Shown here piece after piece: positions 53,016-61,990 of a stretch of DNA of 64,000 nucleotides (position 1 is its first letter; the number at the start of each line of letters is the position of its first letter). The notes beneath the pieces are model-generated. The model was not told the DNA's origin. It saw only the letters and a list, made by a program, of their open reading frames with translations, and did no database searches. The translations under genes and the position numbers were made by a program. This stretch comes from Lachnospiraceae bacterium. GTDB taxonomy: Bacteria; Bacillota; Clostridia; Lachnospirales; Lachnospiraceae. The stretch spans positions 1 through 64,000 of the forward strand of contig SVEY01000013.1 of NCBI GenBank assembly GCA_015057165.1, written 5' to 3'.

Positions 53016-53494
53016 TTTTTGCTCCTTTCAACTTCCTTTTTATGCATTAAATGAATTCCAATATGACCTATACCAAGAATTATCACAGCGATTCCCAATA
53101 AAATGTTCCTACCGTATATCGCCAACATCAAAAAAGCCAAGACTGGAAGTGTTGCACCTGCAACTGGTATCCCAAGCAGACTTCTGTAGAAATCCCCCAT
53201 ACTCTTCGGGCTTCTGAAATATCTAACCCAATAAACTTCGTATAGAATCATCAGTGCAAAAGCCATAATAAGCCACCATGACCAGCCTGACCATATATTT
53301 ATATTAAAATCTTCGAATATCAACACAATGCATGAAACCGATACTTCGCCTACTCTTTCGAATACTTTTAGAACCTTATTTTCATTACAGACATATTTAT
53401 CATAATCTATCGGTTGGTATCTGGTCCAAATAATATTCGGCACAATCAACATCAAAAGAAAAATCAAGCCAACATAGGAAAACCCAAAATGCAT
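53012..53494 (-). CDS. Small multi-pass membrane protein
   Basis: 160 aa, about 4 hydrophobic segments. Confidence 0.6.
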   Translation of the reverse strand: MHFGFSYVGLIFLLMLIVPNIIWTRYQPIDYDKYVCNENKVLKVFERVGEVSVSCIVLIFEDFNINIWSGWSWWLIMAFALMILYEVYWVRYFRSPKSMGDFYRSLLGIPVAGATLPVLAFLMLAIYGRNILLGIAVIILGIGHIGIHLMHKKEVERSKK

Positions 53495-53514
53495 AATCTC
53501 ACCCCCAAGTCATC

Positions 53515-54147
53515 TTATGTTTTATAGTAGTTTTTTAACATTTTCTTTGCTTTAGTACACCATCTCAGATATGCTTCGTATGTTTCAATACCAAAGGATG
53601 TCGTTAGCAAATAGTATACATGATCTTCCACTTCAATGGCTTTTTCCAACGTCTCCTGATACCGCTTTAGAACTATCAAATCCTTCCTTATCTGCTCTTC
53701 AAACACTTCTATGTTATGAATCGATACATCTCTTCCACCTGCTCCACCAAAGAAAAGTTTAAGAAGCGTCTCATATCTAAGTTCATTATGTACCTGTTCA
53801 GCTTTTAGCCAATCTCCAAGTAAGCGTCTGCCATTCTCCGTAATTTGGTAAATGCTCTTTCCTCGCTCACCTACCGATATCTCTCTTTTCGTTATCAAGC
53901 CTTGAGTCTCCATATTCTTCAATGCCGGATAAATATTTCCAAAACTCCCCTTCCAGAAAAAGCTGATTGCACCGTCAATCCTCTTTTTGATATCATAACC
54001 AGTTAAATCTTCATGACTTAACAGCCCCAGAATTACCATGTCTATTTTACGTTCTCTTGCCATATATACCATCCTATCATTAATTTTAATATATCTTTTT
54101 GATATATCATTTTGATATATGATAACAATTTCTAGAAAGGTTGTCAA
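53515..54147 (-). CDS. PadR-family transcriptional regulator
   Basis: MVILGLLSHEDLTGYDIKKRIDGAISFFWKGSFGNIYPALKNMETQGLI; likely start MARERK near 54063. Confidence 0.88.
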   Translation of the reverse strand: MTTFLEIVIIYQNDISKRYIKINDRMVYMARERKIDMVILGLLSHEDLTGYDIKKRIDGAISFFWKGSFGNIYPALKNMETQGLITKREISVGERGKSIYQITENGRRLLGDWLKAEQVHNELRYETLLKLFFGGAGGRDVSIHNIEVFEEQIRKDLIVLKRYQETLEKAIEVEDHVYYLLTTSFGIETYEAYLRWCTKAKKMLKNYYKT

Positions 54148-54261
54148 GCTTTACAATAAAGATTCCTGTCATCCCCATTAAATATTTTCACATTTATTTT
54201 AATCTTTTAGTTTCATTTAAGGTACACATATTATAATCTTCTCAAGAAGGGAGATGATTTA

Positions 54262-55680
54262 ATGAAACTTAACAAGAAAATTACAATTCCGATTATCGCA
54301 CTCTGTCTTGTGGGTGCTACTACAGCATGCGGTACAAAGACAGCAACCACTACTACAACAAATGAGACTACGACTTCGACAGCAAGTACATTTTCACAAA
54401 ACAAGCTGTCTCGCCAAGACATAAATACAAGTAAAACTCTAAAAAATAACAGCGACGGAGAACACGTAATTGCAGTTGATGGTACTACAGAGAATTATTC
54501 TAATACAGAAGTAATCAAGACCGGAGATAGCGATGGAGACGAAGCTGATTTCTATGGTGAAAATGCGGCGATATTTGCAACAAATAAGGGAACTCTCGAT
54601 ATGAGCGAGATGGTTGTGGATACTAACGGAGCACATGCAAATGGTGTGTTTAGCTATGGAGATGGAACTACAGTTAACATTTCCAATTCCTATATAACAA
54701 CCTCTGGGAACTGTTCTGGTGCCCTTATGACAACTGGTGGTGGCACTATGAATGCAACAAACGTAACAGCTGAAACCACAGGTAATTCTTCTGCAACAAT
54801 TCGTTCCGACCGTGGAGGTGGTACTGTTACCGTTAATGGTGGAAATTACAAAACAAGTGGTAAAGGTTCACCAACTATTTACTCTACTGCTGATATTACA
54901 GTTAATGATTCATATCTTGAATCTACTGCATCTCAGGGCGTAGTTGTTGAAGGCAAAAACTCAGTTACACTTAACAATACTAATCTAATGGCCAACAACA
55001 ACACGAAGAACAGTAACAAATCTGATTATTATCAGGCAGTTATGATATATCAGTCAATGTCAGGTGATGCTTCTGAAGGAACTTCAAGCTTTACAATGAA
55101 TGGCGGCTCCCTCACTAATGTAAATGGCGATATATTCTTCGTAAATAACACATCTAGTGATATATCATTATCTAACGCCAACATCACCAATAACGATGCC
55201 AACAGAGTATTCCTTAGAGCTGCAGCTGCAGGATGGGGTACATCTGGTTCAAATGGTGGTAAAGTAAACCTCAAAGCCTCAAGTCAGACGATTAACGGCA
55301 ATATGATTGTTGACAGCATATCTACCCTCAACCTGTATTTAAACGATAATTCAACATTTACAGGTGCTATTAATCCTGACGGCCAGAGCGGAAATGTCTA
55401 TGTTGAACTAAAGAACGGTTCTACATGGACTCTCACAGCCGATTCATATGTAACTTCCCTTACATGCGATGTCAACTCAATTAACTTAAATGGGCACACC
55501 CTATATGTAAATGGCGTTGCTTATAATGAAAATACCATTTCTACAGGAAGTGCAATAGAAATAAAAACTAGCGATTCACAAAGCTCAGATGCAAAGAAAT
55601 CCGACTCAAAAGGAGACAGCCAGGGCAAACCTTCCGATGGACAATCCTCTAAAGGAACTCCACCTAAAAAGCCTGAGTAA
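54262..55680 (+). CDS. Lipoprotein with beta-helix/adhesin-like repeats
   Basis: Lipobox LVGATTAC, Thr-rich linker, GGTxTxxNxxxxTxG repeats, Ser/Lys/Pro-rich tail. Confidence 0.7.
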   Translation: MKLNKKITIPIIALCLVGATTACGTKTATTTTTNETTTSTASTFSQNKLSRQDINTSKTLKNNSDGEHVIAVDGTTENYSNTEVIKTGDSDGDEADFYGENAAIFATNKGTLDMSEMVVDTNGAHANGVFSYGDGTTVNISNSYITTSGNCSGALMTTGGGTMNATNVTAETTGNSSATIRSDRGGGTVTVNGGNYKTSGKGSPTIYSTADITVNDSYLESTASQGVVVEGKNSVTLNNTNLMANNNTKNSNKSDYYQAVMIYQSMSGDASEGTSSFTMNGGSLTNVNGDIFFVNNTSSDISLSNANITNNDANRVFLRAAAAGWGTSGSNGGKVNLKASSQTINGNMIVDSISTLNLYLNDNSTFTGAINPDGQSGNVYVELKNGSTWTLTADSYVTSLTCDVNSINLNGHTLYVNGVAYNENTISTGSAIEIKTSDSQSSDAKKSDSKGDSQGKPSDGQSSKGTPPKKPE

Positions 55681-55683
55681 AGG

Positions 55684-55715
55684 AAAAAGTGCTTCATGAA
55701 AATGAAGCACTTTTA
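55684..55715. terminator. Hairpin terminator
   Basis: aaaagtgcttcat-gaaa-atgaagcactttt. Confidence 0.7.
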
Positions 55716-55729
55716 TATTATTAAGATAT

Positions 55730-56788
55730 TTAATATTTGAAGTCCATATTCTCGAAGTTTTGTTCTACTTCATTTGTCTGCATTTCACTTTTTACCCGAA
55801 CTTCTTTTGTAACCTTACTATTATCTGGCTTTGCACACACATCCTTGCTTACTTTTACTTCTTTAGGCTTTCTATTAATCTCCTGCTGATTCTTTAAATC
55901 AAAGGCTTCTGCCATTACTGACATATTGCCAATATTATCACCTACAGAGTCCATAATTGAACTTGGAATAAATACTTTCGTAGAATTTCCATTTGCAATA
56001 TCTTTCATAGCCTCAATACTCTTCATACGAAGGATTTGGTTAGTAGGCTGCGCTTGATTAAGTCGCTCTAAACCTTGAGCCTCAGCCTCATATACAAGCT
56101 CTATTGACCTTGCTTTACCTTCAGCAAGTGCGATTTGCGCATCTCTCTCAGCCTCAGCAGCAAGTACTTTAGCTGCCTTATCACCTTCAGCTCTCTTAAC
56201 AGCACCTTCCTTGTGAGCTTCTGCTTCAAGAACAGTTTGTCTTCTCTCACGCTCTGCCCTCATCTGCTTACTCATTACATCTAAGATATCCTGTGGTGGC
56301 TGAATTGTCTTAACTTCCACTCTATTAATCTTAATTCCCCATTTATCAGTTGCCGCATCAAGTTCTGCCTCTAGTTGTGAATTAATTTGATCTCTACCAG
56401 AAAGTGTTGTATCTAAGTCCATTGTACCAATAATATTTCTAAGTGTAGTAGCACAAAGGTTCTCAACACCTGCAAGTGGATTCTCAACGCCATAAGTAAA
56501 GAGCTTTGCATCTGTAACTTTCATATAAACTACGGAATCAATATGCATAGCAACATTATCTTTCGTAATTACACCTTGTGGTGGAAAATCAAGCACTTGT
56601 TCCTTAAGTGACACTCTATTAACAACAGCATCAATAAGTGGTGCTTTAAGATGCACACCCGCTCCCCATTCTGCGTGAAACTTACCAAGTCTCTCAACAA
56701 TACTAATCTGTGTCTGTGGCACAATTCTAAGTGACATACCAATCAATATAAGAATTATTACCACAATAATACCAAGTACAATTAACAT
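55730..56788 (-). CDS. SPFH/band 7 (stomatin/QmcA-like) protein
   Basis: IVPQTQISIVERLGKFHAEWGAGVHLKAPLIDAV, GVENPLAGVENLCATTLRNIIG. Confidence 0.92.
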   Translation of the reverse strand: MLIVLGIIVVIILILIGMSLRIVPQTQISIVERLGKFHAEWGAGVHLKAPLIDAVVNRVSLKEQVLDFPPQGVITKDNVAMHIDSVVYMKVTDAKLFTYGVENPLAGVENLCATTLRNIIGTMDLDTTLSGRDQINSQLEAELDAATDKWGIKINRVEVKTIQPPQDILDVMSKQMRAERERRQTVLEAEAHKEGAVKRAEGDKAAKVLAAEAERDAQIALAEGKARSIELVYEAEAQGLERLNQAQPTNQILRMKSIEAMKDIANGNSTKVFIPSSIMDSVGDNIGNMSVMAEAFDLKNQQEINRKPKEVKVSKDVCAKPDNSKVTKEVRVKSEMQTNEVEQNFENMDFKY

Positions 56789-56899
56789 AATATCCCCCCT
56801 ATCAAATATTTGTAACTAAGATTATTGTACATAAAATCATGGGAAATGTACAATAAAAAACGTAAATACGCTATAATACGCATTTACGTCATCTTGAAA

Positions 56900-56945
56900 A
56901 GTGAGACACGGGGGAATCGAACCCATACTATATGCCCTTCTAACC
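56900..56945 (-). other. tRNA 3'-end-like fragment, candidate prophage attachment site
   Basis: Minus strand gggcatatagtatgggttcgattcccccgtgtctca: GTTCGATTCC T-loop core with only part of a T-stem; no full tRNA. Confidence 0.35.
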
Positions 56946-57023
56946 CTTGATATTGCGTATTTTTCAAAAATCTTGGTGCAATTTTGGGTGCAATTCTCAC
57001 CATTAGTCTCAATCCATAGTTTC

Positions 57024-57356
57024 CTAACTAACCAATTCCTCAATCGTTACTCTAAGTGCATCAGCTAATCGCTTCAAATTGTCATAAGATGCACCACTTA
57101 ATTTCCTTGCTCCTTGCTCATAGGCTTGGATTGTTCTAACTGATATTCCAGATGCCTTCGACAAGTCTGATTGCGACATTCCTCTCCAACTCCTAACTTC
57201 CCTCAAGCCGACATCTGCTACCTCATAGAAATCTTCTTCATAGATGCCTTCTTCCTTGTCTTTCGCCTCGAAGAGAGAGAGAACCTCTGCTCCCTCGTCA
57301 TAACTTTTCACTTGTTCAATGATATTTCCTGCCTCTCTATCCCTAATCACTATCAT
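57024..57356 (-). CDS. XRE-family regulator
   Basis: LREVRSWRGMSQSDLSKASGISVRTIQAYEQGARKLSGASYDNLKRLADALRV. Confidence 0.85.
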   Translation of the reverse strand: MIVIRDREAGNIIEQVKSYDEGAEVLSLFEAKDKEEGIYEEDFYEVADVGLREVRSWRGMSQSDLSKASGISVRTIQAYEQGARKLSGASYDNLKRLADALRVTIEELVS

Positions 57357-57368
57357 AATTTCATCTCC

Positions 57369-57554
57369 TTACCATTCTACGTCTTTTCCGTTCTCGTCAA
57401 TAATTGCAACACCACCACCATTGAACTCGTCAAACTCGTTCTCGTGTTCCTCGCTAAAGTCCGATGCAAAATTGATTGCATCTGCTACATCATCAAATGT
57501 TGCCAATGTCTCTCCGTCTCTTCTGCCTGCTACCCAAATTACTTCATACTTCAT
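57369..57554 (-). CDS. Small hypothetical protein
   Basis: 61-aa acidic ORF co-directional with the XRE gene. Confidence 0.45.
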   Translation of the reverse strand: MKYEVIWVAGRRDGETLATFDDVADAINFASDFSEEHENEFDEFNGGGVAIIDENGKDVEW

Positions 57555-57596
57555 ATTCTTCCCTCCTGTTCTGGAAGGGCTTTGTTGCCCTTCCTC

Positions 57597-57773
57597 TTAT
57601 CTGCATTGTCTCCTTGCATCTTTCATACATTCTGCTTTAGTATATCCGAATGCTATTGCATTTCCCCACTCGTTGCGAGCAACCCACTCGGTAACCATTC
57701 CGTTAGCCTTTGCCCTTTCATTGTAAGGGTCATAACTCTGAGTTTTCTCAAAACTTAAATCCTTAATCTTCAT
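57597..57773 (-). CDS. Small hypothetical protein, not in the supplied track
   Basis: Hand translation MKIKDLSFEKTQSYDPYNERAKANGMVTEWVARNEWGNAIAFGYTKAECMKDARRQCR* (58 aa) with upstream aggagga. Confidence 0.55.
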   Translation of the reverse strand: MKIKDLSFEKTQSYDPYNERAKANGMVTEWVARNEWGNAIAFGYTKAECMKDARRQCR

Positions 57774-58023
57774 ATCTTTGTCCTCCTTTGTTGTTCCCTC
57801 TTCTTGATTCTAATATACTACTATTGTAGTATAATGTAAAGCCTTTTCAACAAATTCGTGCATCTTTGCCACCTTGCACAATTTCCCCTGTGGTCTTTTG
57901 TATATATTATACTACTATTGTAGGATAGTGAGAACATAAAAAATAAGAGAGGCTTAGTTCCCCTAAAACCCCTCCCTTTGTGCGCTATTGTATCACAGAA
58001 TTTTAGATGTGTAAATAAAAAAG

Positions 58024-58054
58024 AGCCGGTCTAGGAAAATATCCTAGGCCGGCT
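58024..58054. terminator. Hairpin terminator
   Basis: agccggtctagga / tcctaggccggct inverted repeat. Confidence 0.65.
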
Positions 58055-58104
58055 TATATTATTAACCCTACCACCACGCATGGCTATAGTGATAAGGCTA
58101 ATAT

Positions 58105-58431
58105 CTAATGTCTGTCATACAGATATTCGTTCAGGTCGCTCTTGGCTTCCACCATTTCTTCTGTATTATTACCGTCGATACCATGCGACAACAACGCTCC
58201 TATTGACTTCATTAGCACCTTAGTGCCTTCCTCCAAGTCTTTTATTCTTTCGCTATCATCTGTCAGCTGATTTCTCAGGTCCCTAACTTCCACCTCTAGA
58301 GTACTTATTCTGGTCTCGTGTTGAAGATGTGGCTTATTTAGCTTATCTTTGAATAAGATAATCCTTTCGACGATATTAAGGATTGTTAGCACCAAGCCGA
58401 GGCCCAGTACCAGTATCTCTGTTGTAATCAT
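58105..58431 (-). CDS. Phage membrane-anchored coiled-coil protein
   Basis: N-terminal TM followed by a heptad-rich segment, in the lysis module. Confidence 0.5.
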   Translation of the reverse strand: MITTEILVLGLGLVLTILNIVERIILFKDKLNKPHLQHETRISTLEVEVRDLRNQLTDDSERIKDLEEGTKVLMKSIGALLSHGIDGNNTEEMVEAKSDLNEYLYDRH

Positions 58432-58619
58432 TATTCATATGACTCCTTCACAAAAGTATTGTATACCGGGCATTCGTCCAGTGATAAGTTCATGTGCTTA
58501 TTAAGTATATGCGTATAGTAATCTGCAGCTGCTCTCTTGTCACTGAATACTGTGACAGTAGCTTCTGGATCACCTTTGTCATAATAGCTTACTACCCATA
58601 CTCTATCCATGATCTGCAC
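58431..58619 (-). CDS. Small phage hypothetical protein
   Basis: 62-aa ORF, start/stop contact with neighbour. Confidence 0.45.
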   Translation of the reverse strand: MQIMDRVWVVSYYDKGDPEATVTVFSDKRAAADYYTHILNKHMNLSLDECPVYNTFVKESYE

Positions 58620-58646
58620 CGCCTTATTTCAAAGTACAAAACTTAA

Positions 58647-59681
58647 TTATTGTACGCCTACGCAGAATTTAATCTCGTTAGCGTTGATTCTATCTTGATT
58701 GTTGTAGCAAGCCTTCATGCCATCGCCATAAGTACCGGGTCTCTCAATACCATTCGGAAAGCATCCGTTCATGTAAGCAATGATTTCCATTGCTGTGATC
58801 ATGAACTGTGTTTCACCGTACTCAATATAGTGGTTGTCAAGTGCGGCGTCAGACTTTTCACCAAAATCTTTATCCTCCGCAAGTCTCTCACTGAAGCAAT
58901 TTCTAACATAAGCATTGTCTCCACAGTAATCAAGATTCATTGCGTGTTGCAAAACAGCAATTCTCATGGCTTCGGTTTCCGGGCCGAGTTTGCCATCAAC
59001 TTTGATTTTGCTATGGCCAACGAAAGCGTTTGCTTCAATCTGGCCTTTTCTTATACATTCTGATCTGAATTGAGCGAGGAAATTCCAATCAATATTCTGT
59101 TCCGGCTGATTCTCCACGATGGGTTGAATTTCTGCAGGAGTTGTATAGTCAGTCTGAATATTAGAGCCTAATATACCATTAACAATAGCAGCTCCCATTG
59201 AGTCGGGGTTATAGAGATTAGCATCATCCCAGTTATCGCAGAAGCAACACTCGATTAAGAGAGCCGGAGACTTGGTCTTTTTTAAGACATAAAGACCATC
59301 CCTAACCTTTACGCCTCTATTAGCAAAGCCAAGCCCTGCAATAGAATTAACAATATTCTGAGCTGCATCGTTAGAAGCTGAAGCAGAACTATACACCAAC
59401 ACTTCTGTTCCGTGACCATTTCCATCTGATGCGTTGAAATGAATTGATATATCAAGATCAACAGCGTTAGCGTTACACTTTGCCACTATCTGATACAAGT
59501 TATCATTTACGCTTGGCGCATCATCGACAGTACAATCGAATACTTCATGACCATTTTCTCTTAAGAGTCTTATAACGACATCTTTTACCTGCCTTGCCGC
59601 AGTTGACTCTGTGAAGACTCCACCGGCACCACAGCCGATGTGTCCGTCTGCATTGTGACCTGCATGCACATTAAATCTCAT
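58647..59681 (-). CDS. N-acetylmuramoyl-L-alanine amidase endolysin
   Basis: Amidase_3-like NVHAGHN, DLDISIHFNASDGNGHGTEVLVYS, LLIECCFCDN. Confidence 0.85.
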   Translation of the reverse strand: MRFNVHAGHNADGHIGCGAGGVFTESTAARQVKDVVIRLLRENGHEVFDCTVDDAPSVNDNLYQIVAKCNANAVDLDISIHFNASDGNGHGTEVLVYSSASASNDAAQNIVNSIAGLGFANRGVKVRDGLYVLKKTKSPALLIECCFCDNWDDANLYNPDSMGAAIVNGILGSNIQTDYTTPAEIQPIVENQPEQNIDWNFLAQFRSECIRKGQIEANAFVGHSKIKVDGKLGPETEAMRIAVLQHAMNLDYCGDNAYVRNCFSERLAEDKDFGEKSDAALDNHYIEYGETQFMITAMEIIAYMNGCFPNGIERPGTYGDGMKACYNNQDRINANEIKFCVGVQ

Positions 59682-59755
59682 ATAATCGCCTCCTAATTCT
59701 AATAAATCACTGTTTTTCTGAAATATAGGGTAAAATATATATTCCTTATTTCATT

Positions 59756-59974
59756 TTAATCTTCGTTGTTAGTAGATTCCGGATCCGGAATTGTTGCTAT
59801 GCTGGTAGCAACAGAGAGTATCGCTGCTAATGCCGATGCAGATAATACCTGGATCCAGTCCACATCGCTTATAACGAATGCAGTTCCTATTACTGCAACG
59901 AAAGTCTGGAAAAACGTCTTGATACTACGCTCTGCAACCTTGAGCCACCAGCTCTTATTAGTTAACTTACTCAT
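59756..59974 (-). CDS. Phage holin
   Basis: KVAERSIKTFFQTFVAVIGTAFVISDVDWIQVLSASALAAILSVATSIA, two TM segments, next to the amidase. Confidence 0.75.
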   Translation of the reverse strand: MSKLTNKSWWLKVAERSIKTFFQTFVAVIGTAFVISDVDWIQVLSASALAAILSVATSIATIPDPESTNNED

Positions 59975-59976
59975 AA

Positions 59977-60081
59977 TTATTCACCTGCCTTTTCCATCGC
60001 TTTTAACTCTATCACTTGCACTATCTCTAAGATTAGTTCGAGAAGCTCCGGGATTGTCATATCATATAAGTCTTTATCCAT
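59977..60081 (-). CDS. Very small phage ORF (34 aa)
   Basis: Hand translation MDKDLYDMTIPELLELILEIVQVIELKAMEKAGE*. Confidence 0.35.
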   Translation of the reverse strand: MDKDLYDMTIPELLELILEIVQVIELKAMEKAGE

Positions 60082-60083
60082 AT

Positions 60084-60209
60084 CTAACCTATAATGTAGT
60101 TATATTCATCCTGAGTAATAGTGCCGGCATCAACCATCTCTTGGAGCTTCTTTTTTGTTACTTTACCCTTTTTATAGAGTCTTTTTAGACTCTCAACCAA
60201 TGTCCTCAT
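60084..60209 (-). CDS. XkdX-like phage protein (41 aa)
   Basis: Hand translation MRTLVESLKRLYKKGKVTKKKLQEMVDAGTITQDEYNYIIG*; matches the XkdX pattern. Confidence 0.6.
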   Translation of the reverse strand: MRTLVESLKRLYKKGKVTKKKLQEMVDAGTITQDEYNYIIG

Positions 60210-60210
60210 T

Positions 60211-60474
60211 CTACAGCACCCCTTCCTCTATCAACTCTTCTGTATATGCGTCTATTGCTTCAGACGAGTCTATCTCTTCAATGCTCTTAAGCATCTCATA
60301 TTCTGATACAGTGATGATCCTGCTTTCGCAGACATAATCTGTATATGCTTCCATATCCTCGGTAGCTTCGTGATGCTCTTCTTCAATGTTGCGCCTCTGG
60401 ATATAAGTTTCCGGCGATATCAATTGAAGTTCACTAGGCCGCTCTGCAGAGCGTTCTTCTTTCCATGCTTTCAT
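60211..60474 (-). CDS. Small phage tail-region protein
   Basis: 87-aa acidic ORF overlapping the end of the RT gene. Confidence 0.5.
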   Translation of the reverse strand: MKAWKEERSAERPSELQLISPETYIQRRNIEEEHHEATEDMEAYTDYVCESRIITVSEYEMLKSIEEIDSSEAIDAYTEELIEEGVL

Positions 60475-61597
60475 TCTTTGTCCTCCTTGATATAATCTTC
60501 TTCATCGAGCCTATGTTTACATAGGGCTTAATCTCACATAGATAACAGTCATAAGTATCTGTGCATTTGAACCATCCCATATAAGAGATGATCGCACACA
60601 TATGTTTTGAATATACAAGTTTATTCTCTTCTCTTCGTCTCTTTATTCTTTTGGCAAGTCTCGTTGCATGAATAAGGATCCCTTTTCTGATAGTAGTTAT
60701 ACCTCTACCGAAAGCGAATCCCATAAAATCGATACAACGGCCAATAGTCCGTTTACTCTTGTGATATACAAATTTTGCAACTTGCCAATTGTTCTTTAGT
60801 TTCAACCGGAATCGTCTTCCGATGAACTTCTTAATCTCTATTAGTGCTTCATGTAGCCGCTTCTTATTGTCGGCCATAAAGGTAATGTCATCCATATATC
60901 TTATGTATATATGGAAACCTAACTTTTCATACATAAACCAATCGAGAGGCTCTAACAAGTAATTAGCAAGCCATTGGCTTATATAAAATCCAAGCGGAAT
61001 ACCTTTCTTGAATCCCTTCAGGCATAGCTCGATTATGTATAAAAACCATTCATCCTTAATTCGAATGCGAAGCTCCCTCATCAAGATAGGAAGTCTTATG
61101 CTGTCATAGAAATGTCTAATATCAGCTTTAGTAAAGTTTCTTATACCTTTACCATGTCTAATCCAACGCTCCAACCTTCTTTTAGCCATATGCGCGCCAC
61201 GTTTCGGAAAACTACCGCAGGAATACGGATATGATGTCCGAGTAATTATTGGCTCTAACACCAAAATAATTATGTGATGAAGCCATTGCTCATGGATTTC
61301 CGGCATGTATATCTTTCTTTCCTTACCATGCTCATAGATAATCCTTGGCGTTCTCTTTCTCGGCTTATAAGCAAGCTCCGGATTAGGAACTTCTACGCCT
61401 TCCGGTTTTGTGTTTAGTATCATTAGATACATCATATCGACTTCTTCATCTAGATGTTCGTCGATATATATTATTTCTCTTCTTGTTGTTTTTCCTTTTC
61501 GTAACTTTTTGTATGCTAGTCTAATAAGATCCTTGTCTAGCATCTTAGAATACAGATATTTATATTGTTTCTTGCCTTTAGTTTCAAAGTAGTTCAT
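60434..61597 (-). CDS. DGR-type reverse transcriptase
   Basis: FTKADIRHFYDSI, GIPLGFYISQWLANYLLEPLDWF (LGxxxSQ-like motif of DGR RTs), IYIRYMDDITFMA catalytic YMDD; no maturase domain; adjacent TR/VR. Confidence 0.93.
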   Translation of the reverse strand: MNYFETKGKKQYKYLYSKMLDKDLIRLAYKKLRKGKTTRREIIYIDEHLDEEVDMMYLMILNTKPEGVEVPNPELAYKPRKRTPRIIYEHGKERKIYMPEIHEQWLHHIIILVLEPIITRTSYPYSCGSFPKRGAHMAKRRLERWIRHGKGIRNFTKADIRHFYDSIRLPILMRELRIRIKDEWFLYIIELCLKGFKKGIPLGFYISQWLANYLLEPLDWFMYEKLGFHIYIRYMDDITFMADNKKRLHEALIEIKKFIGRRFRLKLKNNWQVAKFVYHKSKRTIGRCIDFMGFAFGRGITTIRKGILIHATRLAKRIKRRREENKLVYSKHMCAIISYMGWFKCTDTYDCYLCEIKPYVNIGSMKKIISRRTKNESMERRTLCRAA

Positions 61598-61790
61598 AGT
61601 TCTATAAATATAAGATAGTTTTTTCTTCTATCTCCTACGCACAGGCAGGTGCGACCGCTTTACCGTGCGCCCTGTATCGGAATAATTACCACTCCCCTAA
61701 CCAATAAATGGCGGATAAGACGTGTTTCAACGCCCAGAGGTGTAATTGAATGAAGTCTACATTGGGTTAATATTGTCTTGGATAGAATTA

Positions 61791-61901
61791 GGACGCGCCG
61801 ATGTTCCAGTTCGCATTCGTCGAGACATTGTTCAAATTCAGCGCGCCGACGCCATCAATGAGGTCATTGTTGCAATTGCCGAACCGAATGGCCACCGCCG
61901 T
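61791..61901 (-). repeat. DGR template repeat (TR)
   Basis: 111-bp near-copy of the VR in noncoding sequence between RT and target gene; reads in target frame as AVAIRFGNCNNDLIDGVGALNLNNVSTNANWNIGAS. Confidence 0.93.
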
Positions 61902-61990
61902 ACCGAACGGACGCCGCCGTACAGTCGTAGCTTCATCCCCTAGTTTACATAGTTACAAAAATTTATTGTGGGGGAATGCCCCCACACCCC

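Noticed and set aside
60434-61597. RT as a group II intron maturase or retron RT
   Set aside because: No maturase X/HNH domain, no intron domain V-like hairpin noticed, and the adjacent TR/VR pair with adenine bias fits a DGR.
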